From Promethearchaeota archaeon (lineage in GTDB: Archaea; Asgardarchaeota; Lokiarchaeia; Sigyniarchaeales; Promethearchaeaceae), in contig JAFGBS010000028.1 of the NCBI GenBank assembly GCA_016933055.1, forward strand, positions 186,001 to 250,000: a stretch of DNA of 64,000 nt, in the 5' to 3' direction. The stretch's first letter is position 1; each line of letters opens with the position of its first letter. The notes below the pieces were generated by a model. It saw only the letters and a program-made list of their open reading frames with translations. It was not told where the DNA came from and made no database searches. Shown one piece after another: positions 18,009 to 26,316 of the stretch. The position numbers and the translations under genes were made by a program.

Positions 18009-19435
18009 TGACCGAGCCACAATCCAAAAAAACAACTCGAAAGAAAAAAGTAATACTCCCAAGACACAAAATTCCAGAGCAAGATCCTTTCCTTAGATCA
18101 AAGAATTTTGATGAAGTAAACCTGGGATATGCCCCAGAGATGGCACAAGCAGAGGCTTCTAGGTGCTTACAATGCCCTAAACCGGCATGTAGAGAAGGCT
18201 GTCCTGTGAATGTTGATATACCTGGATTTATAAAACTAATTATCGAAGGCAATTTTATCGAAGCTTCCCATCACATAAAAGAAACAAATGCACTTCCAGC
18301 AATTTGCGGCCGAGTATGTCCTCAAGAAACTCAATGTGAGGGGGTTTGTGTCCTCGGTAAGTCTTCTAAATATAAACCAGTAGCAATAGGTAACTTAGAG
18401 CGTTTTGTTGCAGATGCTGAACGGGCTACTAAGGCTTGCTATATCTGCGAAAAGGATCCCCCTACAGGTAAAAAGGTGGCTATAATTGGTTCTGGACCAG
18501 CGGGTTTAACAGTAGCTGGAGACTTAATTAAAAAAGGTCATGAAGTGCATATATTCGAAGCCTTTCATAAGGGAGGAGGTGTTTTAGTTTATGGCATCCC
18601 CGAATTTCGACTACCAAAGGAAATTGTAAACTGGGAAATCCAAGAACTGTTGGAAAATGGGGTTGAAATGCATTATAACACAGTAGTGGGCAAACTCCTC
18701 ACCGTAGAGGATCTGAAGAAACAAAATTTTGACGCTATTTTTATCGGAATCGGTGCGGGATTACCACTTTTCATGGGAATTCCTGGTGAGAATCTCAAAG
18801 GAGTGGTATCCGCTAATGAATATCTCACTCGATCGAATTTGATGAAGTCTTATGATTTTCCAAATTATAAAACTCCTCCTTTACAAGGAAAAAAAGTAGT
18901 AGTAGTCGGTGGGGGTAACGTAGCAATGGATTCAGCACGAACCGCGTTAAGATTAGAATCAGAAACGGTAACAATTGTGTATCGACGTGCAATGGAGCAA
19001 CTACCCGCTCGAGTAGAAGAGGTTCATCATGCACAAGAGGAGGGTGTAATTTTCAATTTACTAACCAATCCTGTTAGATTTATCGGAGATGCGACAGGAC
19101 GTCTTCAAGAAGTAGAAGTCTTAAAAATGAAACTTGGGGAACCAGATTCTTCTGGAAGGGCGCGTCCTATACCGATTGAAGGCTCCGAATTTCAAATTCC
19201 GTGCGATTTAGCAATTATTGCAATAGGTAATAATTCGAATCCGCTATTGACTTCAACAATGCCAGATCTAAAATTGAACAAATGGGGCAATATTATCACA
19301 GATGAAAACGGAGCCACTAATCTTCCGGGTATTTATGCGGGAGGAGACATAGTTACAGGTGCTGCGACAGTAATTTCCGCTATGGGGGAAGCTCGACGCG
19401 CTGCGAAAGCCATACATGAATTTTTAAGAAAATAA
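18008..19435 (+). CDS. NfnB/GltD-like FAD and NADP(H) oxidoreductase
   Basis: The 475-aa protein belongs to the glutamate-synthase small subunit/NfnB family. The N-terminal domain carries two [4Fe-4S] sites (C53-x2-C56-x4-C61-x3-C65 and C100-x3-C104-x5-C110-x3-C114). The FAD Rossmann motif VAIIGSGPAGLT is near 160 and the NADPH Rossmann motif VVVVGGGNVAMDSA near 296. In Nfn this subunit holds the bifurcating FAD and reduces ferredoxin and NADP. No glutamate synthase large subunit is nearby, and the preceding gene supplies the NfnA module. An NfnAB-type reaction is therefore the better call than GltD. Confidence 0.92.
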   Translation: MTEPQSKKTTRKKKVILPRHKIPEQDPFLRSKNFDEVNLGYAPEMAQAEASRCLQCPKPACREGCPVNVDIPGFIKLIIEGNFIEASHHIKETNALPAICGRVCPQETQCEGVCVLGKSSKYKPVAIGNLERFVADAERATKACYICEKDPPTGKKVAIIGSGPAGLTVAGDLIKKGHEVHIFEAFHKGGGVLVYGIPEFRLPKEIVNWEIQELLENGVEMHYNTVVGKLLTVEDLKKQNFDAIFIGIGAGLPLFMGIPGENLKGVVSANEYLTRSNLMKSYDFPNYKTPPLQGKKVVVVGGGNVAMDSARTALRLESETVTIVYRRAMEQLPARVEEVHHAQEEGVIFNLLTNPVRFIGDATGRLQEVEVLKMKLGEPDSSGRARPIPIEGSEFQIPCDLAIIAIGNNSNPLLTSTMPDLKLNKWGNIITDENGATNLPGIYAGGDIVTGAATVISAMGEARRAAKAIHEFLRK

Positions 19436-19610
19436 ATGAAAACAGACTTACTTCTCAAGCTCCAATAGATAATTTGCCCTCACAAAAATTACTTGAACAA
19501 CTTAATTCAAGATATAAGATAATCAACTCAATTTTTATTACAAGAAGGTTGGAAAAGGAATGAGAGAAAGCTGGGGGTGCTGATATACTACCTAATGCAA
19601 GATTTATTTT

Positions 19611-20729
19611 CTACAATCCAAATAAGTTAATTGACTTTTCCATTTTTTGCAATATTGGAACATTAAATGGACATCGAGACACGCATTCTCCACATTTTAC
19701 ACAATCGGAAGCTTTGGATTCCAGCATTGAATATTGCATTCTCACACTTTCAACATTTGTATATAAAGCTCTATCGTATAAACGGAAAACCTCCCCAATA
19801 TCAATTTTTTGTGGACATGGAGAACAATGATTACAATACACACACTGACCTTCTCGATATTCTTTGAATGATTTCAGAACTTCAGCATAATCCTTTTCCT
19901 CATCAGAAGCTGAATTGTAGGCAAGAACTTGATTTAATTCACCTAAATTTTTTACACCTGGCAACGCAATAGCTAAACCCGGTTGGGAAAGCACATAATG
20001 TAGACATTGAATGGGAGATATGGAAGTTTTAATGGTCTTCTTTAGACCTTTCGAGCCGCGCTGATAGCCTGCTATATTCACAGAACCTTGCATAAGTAAT
20101 CTCCCTCCCGCGAATGGTTTCATCGCAATTACACCGACATTGTGTTGAGCGCAAATCGCAAGAGCTCGGTTCCGATTTTCCATCCCATTATTGGCTAAAT
20201 TTATTTGAAACATAATAACATCGCAAACCCCTTTTTGTGCGGCTTGGATGGCTACATTAGCGTCATGAGTACTCATACCAATGAATTGTATTCTTCCAAG
20301 TTCCTGAAACTCTCGTGCTAAATCAAAAACTCCATTCTCTTGACAGCATTGTTCGAATTGCTTTTCATTCATTACAAAATGAACCATACCGATATCTGCA
20401 TAATCAGTACCTAAAATATTAGTATAACGGTCAAAATTTCGAATAATTTTTCCTAAACTTCTTGTTTTTCGATATTTTCCTTCATGCTCCCCCGAACCGA
20501 GATGGTGTGTTAATATTAAATTTTCTCGATTAAGGTCCTTAATCGCATGCCGAATATTCTGCAAAAAAGGTTCAAAATTATACACAAGATCGAAATAATT
20601 TATACCTTGATCGAATGCATTGTTAATTACAGCATGCACTAATTCTCGGGGTTGATTGTTCAACCATTCGCATCCCAATCCTATTCTACTTACCTTAAGA
20701 GCTGTTTTTCCAAGAATAGAATAATCCAT
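19611..20729 (-). CDS. Aldo/keto reductase-like protein with C-terminal ferredoxin domain
   Basis: The 372-aa protein starts MDYSILGKTALKVSRIGLG, the classic start of the family. A TTG nine bases upstream is the alternative. A TIM-barrel of about 285 residues is followed by a cysteine-rich region with CVYCNHCSPCP and CVKCGECVSRCP, predicting two [4Fe-4S] clusters. In the aldo/keto reductase tetrad the aspartate is kept (NYFD) but the expected tyrosine is phenylalanine (FEPF), and the expected lysine is replaced in ILTHHLG. Chemistry other than NADPH-carbonyl reduction is therefore possible. The Fe-S domain suggests electron exchange with ferredoxin. It is convergent to the redox operon upstream. 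Confidence 0.85.
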   Translation of the reverse strand: MDYSILGKTALKVSRIGLGCEWLNNQPRELVHAVINNAFDQGINYFDLVYNFEPFLQNIRHAIKDLNRENLILTHHLGSGEHEGKYRKTRSLGKIIRNFDRYTNILGTDYADIGMVHFVMNEKQFEQCCQENGVFDLAREFQELGRIQFIGMSTHDANVAIQAAQKGVCDVIMFQINLANNGMENRNRALAICAQHNVGVIAMKPFAGGRLLMQGSVNIAGYQRGSKGLKKTIKTSISPIQCLHYVLSQPGLAIALPGVKNLGELNQVLAYNSASDEEKDYAEVLKSFKEYREGQCVYCNHCSPCPQKIDIGEVFRLYDRALYTNVESVRMQYSMLESKASDCVKCGECVSRCPFNVPILQKMEKSINLFGL

Positions 20730-20920
20730 AGGAAACAAATAGCTATGACATTTTTTAATGAATTCTTATGAATTTTAAAACAATGAGTAAACTCAATATT
20801 CTGAGCAATGAGATTACTCTAATAATTATTTTTTTCTCCCATAAAAACATCAACAACTATTGTGAAGAATTTTATTTTACTATCCACATTCTCTTAATAA
20901 AGAATTTCAAGGTCGGAAAA

Positions 20921-21718
20921 ATGAGTGGGACAAATGACATAGTATTATTCGTAAATAATCTAAAGAAGCATTTTGAACAAGTTAAAGCTGTTGACGGTAT
21001 CTCTTTTTCAGTTAGAAAAGGAGAAATATACGGTTTATTGGGTCCTAATGGGGCAGGTAAAACTACTGCAATTAAAACCCTAATCGGTTTATTAGATCCC
21101 GACGAAGGGCAAATCGAACTATTAGGAGTCAACCCCTTTGTGGAAAATAATGAAAATCGTGTAAAATCGCTAATAGGATACGTTTCAGAAGAACCATTAC
21201 TTTATAAGAGCCTGACACCTCGAGAGCTGTTCAACTTTATCATTTCTGTTCGTCAATTGGATATTTCCGAGACTACTCGTATACTCAACAACTTGATGGA
21301 ATCTTTTGAAACGAACCAATATTATGATTCACCCATAATAACATTGAGTAAAGGAAATAAACAAAAAATGCAAATAATAGCTGCTCTTCTTCATGATCCA
21401 GAGCTTTTAATTATGGATGAACCTCTTGCGGGTTTGGATGCGAAGATGAGTCGAGTTATGAAAGACATCTTGAGAATTCATGTCTCAAATGGAGGCGGTG
21501 TCCTCCTTTCAACACATATTATGGAAGTGGCTCAAAATTTATGCACAAGGATCGGTATTATCGATAATGGTAAACTGGTGGCTGAGGGAACTTTAGATGA
21601 ATTACGAGAAGTCGCTCAAGCTGTCGGTGCTTCTTTAGAGGATGTGTTTTTAAAATTAACTGAAGAAGATGCATCGGTAAACTCTATTCTTGTTAAACTT
21701 AAGGAGACATTGAAGTGA
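20921..21718 (+). CDS. ABC transporter ATPase, ABC-2 exporter type
   Basis: This 265-aa nucleotide-binding protein has Walker A GPNGAGKTT (41-49), a variant signature LSKGNKQKM, Walker B LLIMDEPLAGLD and an H-loop STH. An ATG at 20768 would add 51 residues that are hydrophobic and unlike the family; AAGGT ahead of 20921 and the domain start support the shorter form. Its stop overlaps the GTG start of the permease gene, which encodes the membrane half of the exporter. The substrate is unknown. Confidence 0.92.
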   Translation: MSGTNDIVLFVNNLKKHFEQVKAVDGISFSVRKGEIYGLLGPNGAGKTTAIKTLIGLLDPDEGQIELLGVNPFVENNENRVKSLIGYVSEEPLLYKSLTPRELFNFIISVRQLDISETTRILNNLMESFETNQYYDSPIITLSKGNKQKMQIIAALLHDPELLIMDEPLAGLDAKMSRVMKDILRIHVSNGGGVLLSTHIMEVAQNLCTRIGIIDNGKLVAEGTLDELREVAQAVGASLEDVFLKLTEEDASVNSILVKLKETLK

Positions 21719-23493
21719 GTTCACAACAATCACAAACTTATCAATCACGAGTAAAACCGAATCCATGGAAATTATCGAAAATACTGCATAGGGAGGTGTT
21801 TCTTGATGGATCTATAGCCACGTCAGGTCCGCAGAAAGACCGACTTCTTGAGAGGATTCGGAATAGTAAGAGCTATCTACAAACAAGCGCTCTAATGATG
21901 AAAATTTTCTCTGCAATTTTTGCTTTAGCCATTTACATTCTTGCCTTTGTAGGAATGTCTAATGTAAATCCCGGGTCCGTTGAAAATACAATTTTCTCCT
22001 TATCTGCAACTATTGCAATGGTATTTGTATTTCAATTTATGTTTGTGTTCACATACGGCCTTATAGGATTAATTGGTTTCTTCAGCAGTTCCGCATTCAA
22101 GTATTTACGTACTCTTCCAATCTCGCAAAAGAAGGTTCAGGCGACTGTATATTTAACCTTTTTCAGATTAATTGATTGGCAAATAATTTCGATATTTATT
22201 GGTTTCCCTCTATTATCTGGGGTCGTTATTTGGATGACTACGAAATCTTGGTTAAAAATTCTTTTAACTGTCACAATTTCCTCGATTGTTTCGTTTGTAA
22301 ATGTAATATTTTTGTTTTCCTTGATGCTATCCATTTCATTATATATATCTCGCAAGCTCTATCGACCAACGGGAACAACAAAAGCTCAAACAATCCTTCA
22401 AATAATCGTAACTCTTCTATATGCGATTGTGAGTCTAGGTGCAGGTTTAGCCATTACTTATTTGTTAGAAATAATAGAAAGAGGTTTCGTAATTGGACCC
22501 AACGGTTCACTTATTAACTTACTCTTAAACTTTATTCTTTATCCATTTGGTTTGACTTATTTGCATGCAATATTGACGACAGGAGTTTTAATTGGTTGGA
22601 ATTATATTTCTGTTCAATCGATACTTATACCAATCGTGGGATTTCTACTAACCACAGGATTTACATATCTTATCTATCGTCGAAGTATGGGAATTTTGTC
22701 ATCTTTAACTAAAGATGAAGTATATTCTTCGAAACGGATATCTTCGAAAGATTTTGTCATCAAATTAGATGTATTGTCTCCTTTTAAGGCAATCTATAAA
22801 AAAGATATTACCTATATATTCCGGAATTTTTCCGCTACCCTGTATTTTATCTTTCCGATATTGATGCCCTTAGTATTACTTATCCAAATTTTTGGTACAC
22901 CTTCTACCCAAATCTACTTTGATTTCTTTCAGATTCCTTTATTCACGTTTTTTTATTCTGGAATGACCATTTCTTTTGGAATTATGGCTGTGACAGCTCC
23001 AGAATCTGAGACAGGAGGATTATTATATATTTTACCCGTAAAGATGAAAGATTTGTTCCGTGCAAAAAGACGGATATTATATTTATCTATGTCCCTCTCT
23101 GCTATTGCACCTGTATTGATTATGCTAATATACCCTTTAGTAGGGAAATTTCCCGTAGATGCTTTTCTTCCAGGTATTATAATCGCAATAAATTTCTTGA
23201 TTATTTATTTCTATGGATCGGAATTGTCTTTGATTCTATACAGTGTTTTTTTTGGGAAAATACGTAATAAATACACCTTACAAATGGTTAATGTGAAAAA
23301 AAAAATCGGTAAAATCATATTAGGCATCATAATTTTGTATATTGTATGCTATTTTCCATTGGTCGTAGGATTTTTTCTTGGATTATATCTTGGAGAGTCG
23401 ATCCTAAATGGTAGTATGATTATGTGTGGTATATCTTTTCTGATATTTTGTGTCATAAGAATGGTAGCTGTTAAATTATTCAATTCCCATTAG
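21715..23493 (+). CDS. ABC-2 type permease
   Basis: The 592-aa protein has a cytoplasmic N-terminal stretch (about 1-58) and then roughly a dozen hydrophobic spans, with a break of soluble sequence at about 325-365. It starts at GTG in a 4-bp overlap with the ATPase gene. Together with that ATPase it forms an exporter of the ABC-2 class, which moves lipids, drugs, polysaccharides or peptides. No sequence cue identifies the cargo. Confidence 0.85.
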   Translation: MSSQQSQTYQSRVKPNPWKLSKILHREVFLDGSIATSGPQKDRLLERIRNSKSYLQTSALMMKIFSAIFALAIYILAFVGMSNVNPGSVENTIFSLSATIAMVFVFQFMFVFTYGLIGLIGFFSSSAFKYLRTLPISQKKVQATVYLTFFRLIDWQIISIFIGFPLLSGVVIWMTTKSWLKILLTVTISSIVSFVNVIFLFSLMLSISLYISRKLYRPTGTTKAQTILQIIVTLLYAIVSLGAGLAITYLLEIIERGFVIGPNGSLINLLLNFILYPFGLTYLHAILTTGVLIGWNYISVQSILIPIVGFLLTTGFTYLIYRRSMGILSSLTKDEVYSSKRISSKDFVIKLDVLSPFKAIYKKDITYIFRNFSATLYFIFPILMPLVLLIQIFGTPSTQIYFDFFQIPLFTFFYSGMTISFGIMAVTAPESETGGLLYILPVKMKDLFRAKRRILYLSMSLSAIAPVLIMLIYPLVGKFPVDAFLPGIIIAINFLIIYFYGSELSLILYSVFFGKIRNKYTLQMVNVKKKIGKIILGIIILYIVCYFPLVVGFFLGLYLGESILNGSMIMCGISFLIFCVIRMVAVKLFNSH

Positions 23494-23561
23494 GTAAGAT
23501 ATATTAAAAGGATGAGATTTCATCCTCATATTTTCAATATCAACTAGATAGGTAATACAAT

Positions 23562-24746
23562 ATGACCACATCGATTGCCTTAGAAGATACTGTAATTTTG
23601 TGGGATTGTTCCCGTTCAATGATTCGTACGGATTTTAAACCCAATCGACTTAGAACCATTCAGAAATTAATAAAATTATTTATCGAACATAAAATTGCAA
23701 AAGATCCGAAAGACTCGATAGCGATCGCAGCGATAGGCACACGTATAATTAAATTATCGGATTTTTCTAATAATTCCGATTTTTTAACCAAACAATTGAA
23801 TAAGTTGGAAATATCTGGTAATGCAAACATGGTAGATGGGATTGCATTTGCATTACAAATGCTTGTAAAGAAGATCCGTCATTTGGGTGGATCCAATCAA
23901 CGTGTTATTATATTTACCGATAGTTCCAAACCAGATATTGATCAAGACCGGATGGAGAAGATTACAAAAGCAGCACAAGGTCTTGGGGTTTACATAGATA
24001 TTTGCCAGTTAGGTTTATCAGAAATTGATCGAGCTTTAAATCCATTCAGAAAACTTGCCAATGCAACAAATTCTGAGTATGGATTTTTCACCAACGCTAA
24101 AGCACTATATCGAGCAGCGGAAGGATTTGCTAGCAAAAAAGCCCCTCCCGATACCGATTACTTTGATCCGAACAAAGACAAGAAATTACCACGATTGATG
24201 GCAGAGATTGCAGTAGATTTACGCAGACCTACCATTGGAGAAATTCGGGATATGATGTCTAAAGTAGATCATAAATGTCAGATCTGCTATCAAAATACAT
24301 GTCCCGTATGTAACAATCCGTTTTATTCGTGTGGTAGGTTCTGTCCCTCTTGTAGTCGCCCTATTCATCTCCATTGTGCATCAATGTGGTCGGATCGAGA
24401 AAATTCGGAATTTGCTGATAAAACGGTATTCCGTTGTCCAAATTGCTTCTTCTTGCTAAAAGTTCCACATTCTGTTCAACAGTTGATGAAAATTACTGGA
24501 GGACAGTCTATAAAAGTGACAGATGAAGAAGGTTTTGCCGGAAAACCCATTCAGATGACTAAAGTCCCTGATAATATAGTAGAAAATATAGAAGATGCAT
24601 GTTCGTACTGTAGCAATATCTTTACAGGACAAGAAGCGGTATATCAATGCTCGTGTAGTGCGTATTATCATCAATCTTGTCTAGAGCATATGTATAAAGA
24701 AATAAAATCATGTAGGAATTGTGGTGGTTTAATAACTCCAAAATGA
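23562..24746 (+). CDS. vWA-domain protein with zinc finger and RING-like C-terminus
   Basis: The 394-aa protein starts with a von Willebrand factor A domain (about 8-190) with the metal site DCSRS (15-19) and later FTDSS. The rest is cysteine-rich: a first module near 240-300 with CQIC, CPVC, CPSC, HLHC and CPNC, and a second near 347-391 with CSYC, CSC, HQSC and CRNC spaced like a RING or PHD finger. A vWA domain followed by a C4 finger and RING resembles the eukaryotic TFIIH subunit p44/Ssl1. RING fingers also serve in Asgard ubiquitin-like systems. I cannot decide between transcription/repair scaffold and ubiquitin-ligase-like roles. AGGT precedes the ATG. Confidence 0.8.
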   Translation: MTTSIALEDTVILWDCSRSMIRTDFKPNRLRTIQKLIKLFIEHKIAKDPKDSIAIAAIGTRIIKLSDFSNNSDFLTKQLNKLEISGNANMVDGIAFALQMLVKKIRHLGGSNQRVIIFTDSSKPDIDQDRMEKITKAAQGLGVYIDICQLGLSEIDRALNPFRKLANATNSEYGFFTNAKALYRAAEGFASKKAPPDTDYFDPNKDKKLPRLMAEIAVDLRRPTIGEIRDMMSKVDHKCQICYQNTCPVCNNPFYSCGRFCPSCSRPIHLHCASMWSDRENSEFADKTVFRCPNCFFLLKVPHSVQQLMKITGGQSIKVTDEEGFAGKPIQMTKVPDNIVENIEDACSYCSNIFTGQEAVYQCSCSAYYHQSCLEHMYKEIKSCRNCGGLITPK

Positions 24747-24750
24747 AATC

Positions 24751-24945
24751 TTATTTGGTTTTTTCAGTGATTCCACGATTTTTATTCCATAAATTCTCCT
24801 CTAAATCTGCTACTCGAAGATTGATAGCAGTCAACATTTTTTCCAATTCCTCCACTTTTTTACATAATTTCAATTGCGATTTCGCTAATTGATCTTCAAT
24901 GAAGCTAATGGCTTCGACAATATTATGTATATCTTTATGTTTTAT
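24751..24945 (-). CDS. Small coiled-coil protein, start uncertain (ATA)
   Basis: The minus strand is open for 67 codons between a TAG and the TAA at 24751-24753. The product would be a highly charged helical peptide of about 64 residues with heptad-like leucine spacing (LCKKVEELEKMLTAI; LRVADLEENL). There is no ATG, GTG or TTG at its beginning. The best candidate is ATA with its first base at 24945, seven bases after GGGGGGA. An internal ATG at codon 37 would leave 28 residues. It is either a real small coiled-coil gene with a rare start or the tail of a decayed gene. Confidence 0.45.
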   Translation of the reverse strand: MKHKDIHNIVEAISFIEDQLAKSQLKLCKKVEELEKMLTAINLRVADLEENLWNKNRGITEKTK

Positions 24946-24998
24946 GAGGATTCCCCCCTAACTTGGATATCAATCCTATCACTCATAAGGAGGTTATT

Positions 24999-25169
24999 AT
25001 GGCAATCAAATTAATAGTTAAATTATTGTGAAAGTTAGCCGAAATTTTCCAAAAAAAAATTCAACAATTTCCAGTCCCTAAAACGAAAAATTTGGGATTA
25101 GTTCTAAAAAAATTCCAATACTTCAAATATTTAGTTTCTCCCCTTCTCTTTCTTATTAGAAAGTTCTAG
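24999..25169 (+). pseudogene. Short ORF with perfect Shine-Dalgarno and in-frame TGA
   Basis: AAGGAGGT (24987-24994) precedes an ATG at 24999 that is followed by ten sense codons and a TGA (25029-25031). The same frame then stays open for another 45 codons to a TAG at 25167. The full reading would be a 56-residue, basic, partly hydrophobic peptide, ending just before the next small GTPase gene. Possible explanations are a decayed small gene, recoding of TGA, a ten-residue leader peptide, or chance. No stem-loop resembling a selenocysteine element was obvious. Confidence 0.35.
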
Positions 25170-25178
25170 AGGCGAGTG

Positions 25179-25790
25179 ATGATCATGGAAGATTTAGGTA
25201 ATTTATCTTATAATAATGGAAAAAAATGCCTAGTTGTCTCCAAAAAAATCATCATCTTAGGAGAAGGGGGTACAGGTAAAACAACCTTGCTCCTTCGATA
25301 TACTACAGGAAAGTTTTCTGAAGATACAAAAATGACAGTTGGTTCGGACTTTTTTGTGAAGAAAATTAAGTTTGAACACGGCAATTGCGATGTATATTTG
25401 AAACTCTTGTTATGGGATTTTGCAGGGGAAGCACGATTTCGCTTCTTGTTAAGCGATTATACACGGGGAAGCGATATAATATTAGTTGCTTTTGATTTAT
25501 CGCGTATGAAATCTATTTATCATCTTGTAGATTGGATGGAAGTACTTGAATCGGCTCGAACCTACCAAAATAAAACACCTATCTACTTGATTGGAAATAA
25601 ATACGATCTAGTGCAAAAATATCAAGAACCTGATTATGAGTATATTAATAAATGGATTCATGATTATCACGTATCCAAATATTTTGAAACCTCTTCTAGA
25701 ACTGGATATAATGTTGAAGAATTGTTTTGTGATATCACCCGTACTTTAATCGAAAATTCCAAACAAAAAGCTTCATTCTTATGGATATAA
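25179..25790 (+). CDS. Small GTPase, Rab/Ras-like, with Gln-to-Glu change
   Basis: A protein of about 203 aa with G1 GEGGTGKTT, a G2 threonine in KMTVGSDF, G3 WDFAGEARF, G4 NKYD and G5 TSSR in normal order and spacing. The catalytic glutamine that usually follows DxxG is glutamate here (AGEARF for AGQERF), which should slow or alter GTP hydrolysis. About 20 residues precede the first strand, and there is no C-terminal cysteine. In-frame starts are GTG 25176, ATG 25179 and ATG 25185; GAGGCG lies just ahead and cannot decide among them. It stands alone, next to the decayed island. Confidence 0.9.
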   Translation: MIMEDLGNLSYNNGKKCLVVSKKIIILGEGGTGKTTLLLRYTTGKFSEDTKMTVGSDFFVKKIKFEHGNCDVYLKLLLWDFAGEARFRFLLSDYTRGSDIILVAFDLSRMKSIYHLVDWMEVLESARTYQNKTPIYLIGNKYDLVQKYQEPDYEYINKWIHDYHVSKYFETSSRTGYNVEELFCDITRTLIENSKQKASFLWI

Positions 25791-25794
25791 ATTA

Positions 25795-25802
25795 TTTTTT
25801 TC
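25795..25802 (+). terminator. T-run after the small GTPase gene
   Basis: A run of T residues interrupted once by C begins 4 bases after the stop codon. It has no hairpin, consistent with an archaeal T-rich terminator. Confidence 0.35.
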
Positions 25803-25839
25803 TCATGAGATTATCCATATTTACCAATTTTTTAATTAC

Positions 25840-25886
25840 TCAAAAACTATGCTATCGCTTAGCATATAGAAGTTCGAATTTTGCAT
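25840..25886 (+). repeat. Direct repeat, left copy, with 7-bp hairpin
   Basis: A 47-base sequence matches the one at 27399-27445 at 43 of 47 positions. It contains TATGCTA-TCGCT-TAGCATA, a 7-bp inverted repeat around a 5-base loop. The two copies face the same way and bound about 1.5 kb of decayed and toxin-antitoxin genes. Confidence 0.85.
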
Positions 25887-25898
25887 TCTGAGATCAAA

Positions 25899-26182
25899 TA
25901 TAGCACTTATATTGGGGGGATTACTTTGAATATGGTCGAGGAATTGAAATCAATAGTCAAGGAGTGATATATGTTACTGGTACAACATCGTCATCTGATT
26001 TTCCCACTGTTAATGCTTATTTTGAGTCTTAAATCGGCTCGAATGATGCATTTATTCTAAAACTACATGCGGATTGATCATTCTTTTATGGGAATACTTT
26101 GAAGATTTTAATTGGTGGTTGTAGTATAATTGCAGTCCTGGGAATTATCATCATTTATTCGAGTAAAATAAAAAACAGATAG
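25899..26182 (+). pseudogene. Remnant of an SBBP beta-propeller surface protein
   Basis: The sequence begins with YSTYIGG, shifts frame, then reads EYGRGIEINSQGVIYVTGT and SSDFPTVNAYFES, the unmistakable repeat of SBBP-type beta-propellers. It is broken by a TAA at 26030-26032 and a TGA at 26075-26077. NDAFILKL lies between the stops. After the second stop the frame ends with a single membrane span and a short basic tail (YSSKIKNR). This is the C-terminal end of a once larger secreted, membrane-anchored propeller protein. The remnant starts 12 bases after the left direct repeat. Confidence 0.85.
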
Positions 26183-26316
26183 AAGCAAGCTATATAATTC
26201 TTGAAGTAAATCGCAGTTCAAGTTGATATTGGTAACACAATGAGATTAGCGAACCCAGAAGTTGTCGACCACAAGAAACTCGGAGAAATCAAATTCTAAG
26301 TTTCTATTTTTTTTTA

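Noticed and set aside
18008..19435. Glutamate synthase small subunit
   Set aside because: The family includes GltD, but no large subunit is nearby and an NfnA module is fused to the preceding gene. NfnB-like function fits better.
19438..19563. Open frame of more than 40 codons after the NfnB gene
   Set aside because: It has no start codon or Shine-Dalgarno and no recognisable motif. It is probably chance in AT-rich sequence or an old remnant.
20768..20920. 51-residue N-terminal extension of the ABC ATPase
   Set aside because: The extension is hydrophobic and not family-like. The ATG at 20921 has an AAGGT ahead and begins the conserved domain.
25029..25031. Selenocysteine codon
   Set aside because: The frame continues after the TGA, but no selenoprotein family matches and no obvious stem-loop was found. 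Kept only as an open possibility in the findings.
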